Shown piece by piece: positions 61,470 through 64,000 of a stretch of 64,000 nt of DNA. The first letter of the stretch is position 1. The number at the start of each line of letters is the position of its first letter. Origin of the DNA: Hemicentrotus pulcherrimus (lineage: Eukaryota; Echinodermata; Echinoidea; Camarodonta; Strongylocentrotidae); NCBI GenBank assembly GCA_003118195.1, contig BEXV01000245.1, forward strand, positions 214,616-278,615, written 5' to 3'. Under the pieces are notes generated by a model that saw nothing but the letters and a program-made list of their open reading frames with translations, was not told where the DNA came from and did no database searches. The position numbers and the translations under genes were made by a program.

Positions 61470-64000
61470 GTACAGAATCCCTTCATTTCCTTCTCGTTCT
61501 TCCCTTCCCTAATGATCTCTTGATATACTCACTCCCATAAGATTTACTCCTCACCATTATCTTGTAAATTAATTTTAACTTGTCACACCATTTTCACTTT
61601 AAGTTGGTCACCTGCAAGGACAAGTGCAATGACTAAAGATTAATTTTCCATAGCTTCTTTACTACACCTGTTTCATCCACGTTCTCCCAAAATACTATTT
61701 TCATATTCCTAGTCTATACCACTGATTATGTGGATTTGTGAGATCGGCAGCTCCCGATATTATTTGCAACCATTTCTTGTCCCGTAAATATTCATAGTTA
61801 CGAATGATATTTTGTTGGTCCTTAGCGGTTATTGAACCTTTTATAACATGGATTTAATGAGATTTCTACCCCAGACGTTATAACGACCCCGTAGTGATGG
61901 ATGAATCATACTTGATATCCCTGATCATTTTATTTTCCTAAACCTAAATTCGTCAAGGTTTTGAACAAGACTTAAGATCGTTTTTATTATGTGAACGGTT
62001 AAACAGTCAGATCGTGTGATTATACCAGTAGTAGTGGCCCCTTGCAGTTGTTTGTTCGTTTGTTTATTTGTTTTCATTTGTTATTTAATTGTTGCTACCC
62101 TCCTTTATTTCCCCTTTTGTATCCACACCTTCTATTCCATTTTGGAGTTTGAAAAATGACAAGGCTTTTCAGTCAGTTGATCTACTCTTTTCAAGTGATT
62201 CATTGTGGATTCTTTGCGTTGTTTCATGACTCCATTATATCGCTTACATGATATCACCAGAGAGAGAACAACACAAACATTATGAAACATAATAGAAGAA
62301 GTACAGGTTTCAGAAGTACACAAGATGAAAGGGATTGGATTTGGAGTCAGGTCTGAACAATGGCGGATAGATATCTCTTATTACATCGTTAATCTCGACT
62401 TATCACGCTGTGACGAGGACTGAATCCTCTTTGGTTTGTGGAAGTCCGATCAGGCGGATTGTGGCTGAAGGATTGTATGAGTAAGTCACTAGCAAGGTTT
62501 CTGGAAGGCTATTCTTAGATACCTAAGATCCATGAGACCGTCGGATGAGCATTACAAGAGGAAGGCCATTTCATAGAGCTCAGATATGATGCACATTTAA
62601 CTGGATCCTCCCCACTGATCTAAGACAGCTGGAGGTTACATTGTTTAGAGAGTAAAATCCGAAGAATTGAACATTCTTCTTTTTCANTTTTTTTTTTTTT
62701 TTTGAGGACAGCATTCGCATCAGATTATGTGATCTGGTCTCGTTTTGTATTTTCGTCACTTATTCTACTGGCTCACCGTAGCATACTGTTACTGTGGCTA
62801 CACTTACTCTTCTTATCGTTACCATGGCTCTTTTAGGGGGACACTCTTTACATTTTCATTAAATGCCGTCATTTATGCATTTCGTACTGAAATCGTTTTC
62901 GTGTTATTTTCGTTAGTACCGGACTGGGAAGCTTTTAAAGGCTCGTTTGACGCTAAAAAATCAATAAATTATAATTTTATCTGAAGAACATAGATGCCAA
63001 CACATTCCTCCTTGTTTTGTGAAGAGATAGTACAATCGATATGAGAAAAGAAATGTATCTAAGACGTACAATGTAGGGTGCTTTCAGAGAATAAATGATT
63101 GTCGCGGTGGAAGACTTTTTACGTTAGGAACGTTAATACATATCTCGAAATATATCAATGTGAAAAGATCTGATTTCACCTCAGGCCCGCATCAAGCATT
63201 ATTTCGACTTTTCCATCAGTCACTCTGAGCCGAATCGACGATGGAAACAATTTGAAAGTACGGCTCGACTTTCCCTACTTTTTTCTTTTTTACTCGAATA
63301 AAATAACCGACCGGAATGCGAAGAGGGAAAAAATGGTTCCTTTTTTAGGCGTGCAGAATTCCCAGTCGTCGTTTAGTGCTGATGATATACAGCCGACCTA
63401 CACTCAAACCAAATATGCAAACTGCCTGCAGCCACAGTAGCACTCCAACCAAATATTATATAAATATTGGCCCATACTCTACACCCGATGGAACCATGGG
63501 TTTAAACCAGCTTCCCCCTTCTCTCAACCATGGAGACCAAGTGAGGAAAAAAGTATCTATCGAAATCATATTTCTCACTTCTTACTTTTTCTTCTGACTA
63601 ACGGAGGGTTTTCTTTCTCGAACTCCCTTGTAGCCCGAGGTTACATTTAAAACATGTCATTTGTTATTTGTAGGTTAAGAAAGATTTTCCGCGTTTCGTT
63701 TTATAACACCTCATTATTTGAGGCAACATTCATCACGCTGGAATCGATTGAAGAGCATAGCCTGGAAGAATGAAAAGTGGCGCCTCAGGCCTTCGTGGTC
63801 CAGAGCAACAAGCCCAGGCGGGAGGGAGAAAATAAAATGTTCGATTATAGGCATAGCTAGCATCGTCAGGGAAACGGGGTTGTTTATTTGATTTCTTAGG
63901 GTGCACTGCCCCGTCAACGAGATGTTTCCATTCAAAACAAAATTGTCAGCATGAATGAGGTACATATTTTCTATCAAGGAAATGGGGAATATACCGACAT
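61470..64000 (+). other. wnt5 intron 3, 5' part (continues beyond the window)
   Basis: This follows the donor GTACAG at 61470. I looked for the next expected Wnt exon (V-x-N-L-A-D-V-x-C-K-C-H-G-V-S-G-S-C) and did not find it, so the intron is at least 2.5 kb. There is a poly-T run with one ambiguous base at about 62687-62703. The remainder is AT-rich with no supported feature. Confidence 0.7.

Overview
The window is AT-rich animal nuclear DNA, with large introns, long non-coding stretches, many microsatellites, palindromic MITE-like elements and one assembly gap (355 Ns at 13403-13757). Only two genes can be supported. The protein sequences, the urchin-like repeat content and the gene pairing suggest an invertebrate deuterostome, most likely an echinoderm. 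That assignment is inference, because no species-diagnostic gene is present.

Gene 1, on the minus strand (22399-23604), is an intact, apparently single-exon fbxl14/partner-of-paired gene: an F-box followed by cysteine-type leucine-rich repeats. Gene 2, on the plus strand, is the 5' part of a wnt5 gene. It has three coding exons: 42769-42995 (signal peptide), 48128-48396, and 61177-61469. Introns of 5.1 kb and 12.8 kb separate them, and a third intron runs off the right edge. The splice phases join cleanly, and the exon 3 boundary falls where vertebrate Wnt5 genes have one (from memory). The C-terminal Wnt exon or exons, including the acylated Cys-His-Gly-Val-Ser region, lie beyond position 64000.

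fbxl14 and wnt5 are divergently transcribed with about 19 kb between their start codons. As I recall it, human chromosome 12 has the same pair in the same orientation (FBXL14 and WNT5B). This points to an ancient conserved linkage in which the 24-42.7 kb interval could hold wnt5 control elements.

Layout: 1-22.4 kb has no recognisable gene but many repeats. These include a foldback element at 3.8-4.0 kb and a short relative at 7.0 kb, another foldback at 4.5-4.8 kb, a GGCCC-ended palindromic MITE at 15.5 kb, and a TTAA-flanked MITE at 16.9-17.35 kb that carries a nested module. 22.4-24.0 kb is fbxl14 and its promoter. 24-42.7 kb is intergenic. It contains a diverged G/A-rich minisatellite (25.9-26.5 kb), and then a second copy of the 17-kb module that expands into a tandem array with a three-unit higher-order pattern (26.69-27.5 kb). 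42.7-64 kb is wnt5 with its introns.

No new multi-gene system was found. The most unusual items are the fbxl14-wnt5 linkage and the module/minisatellite family.
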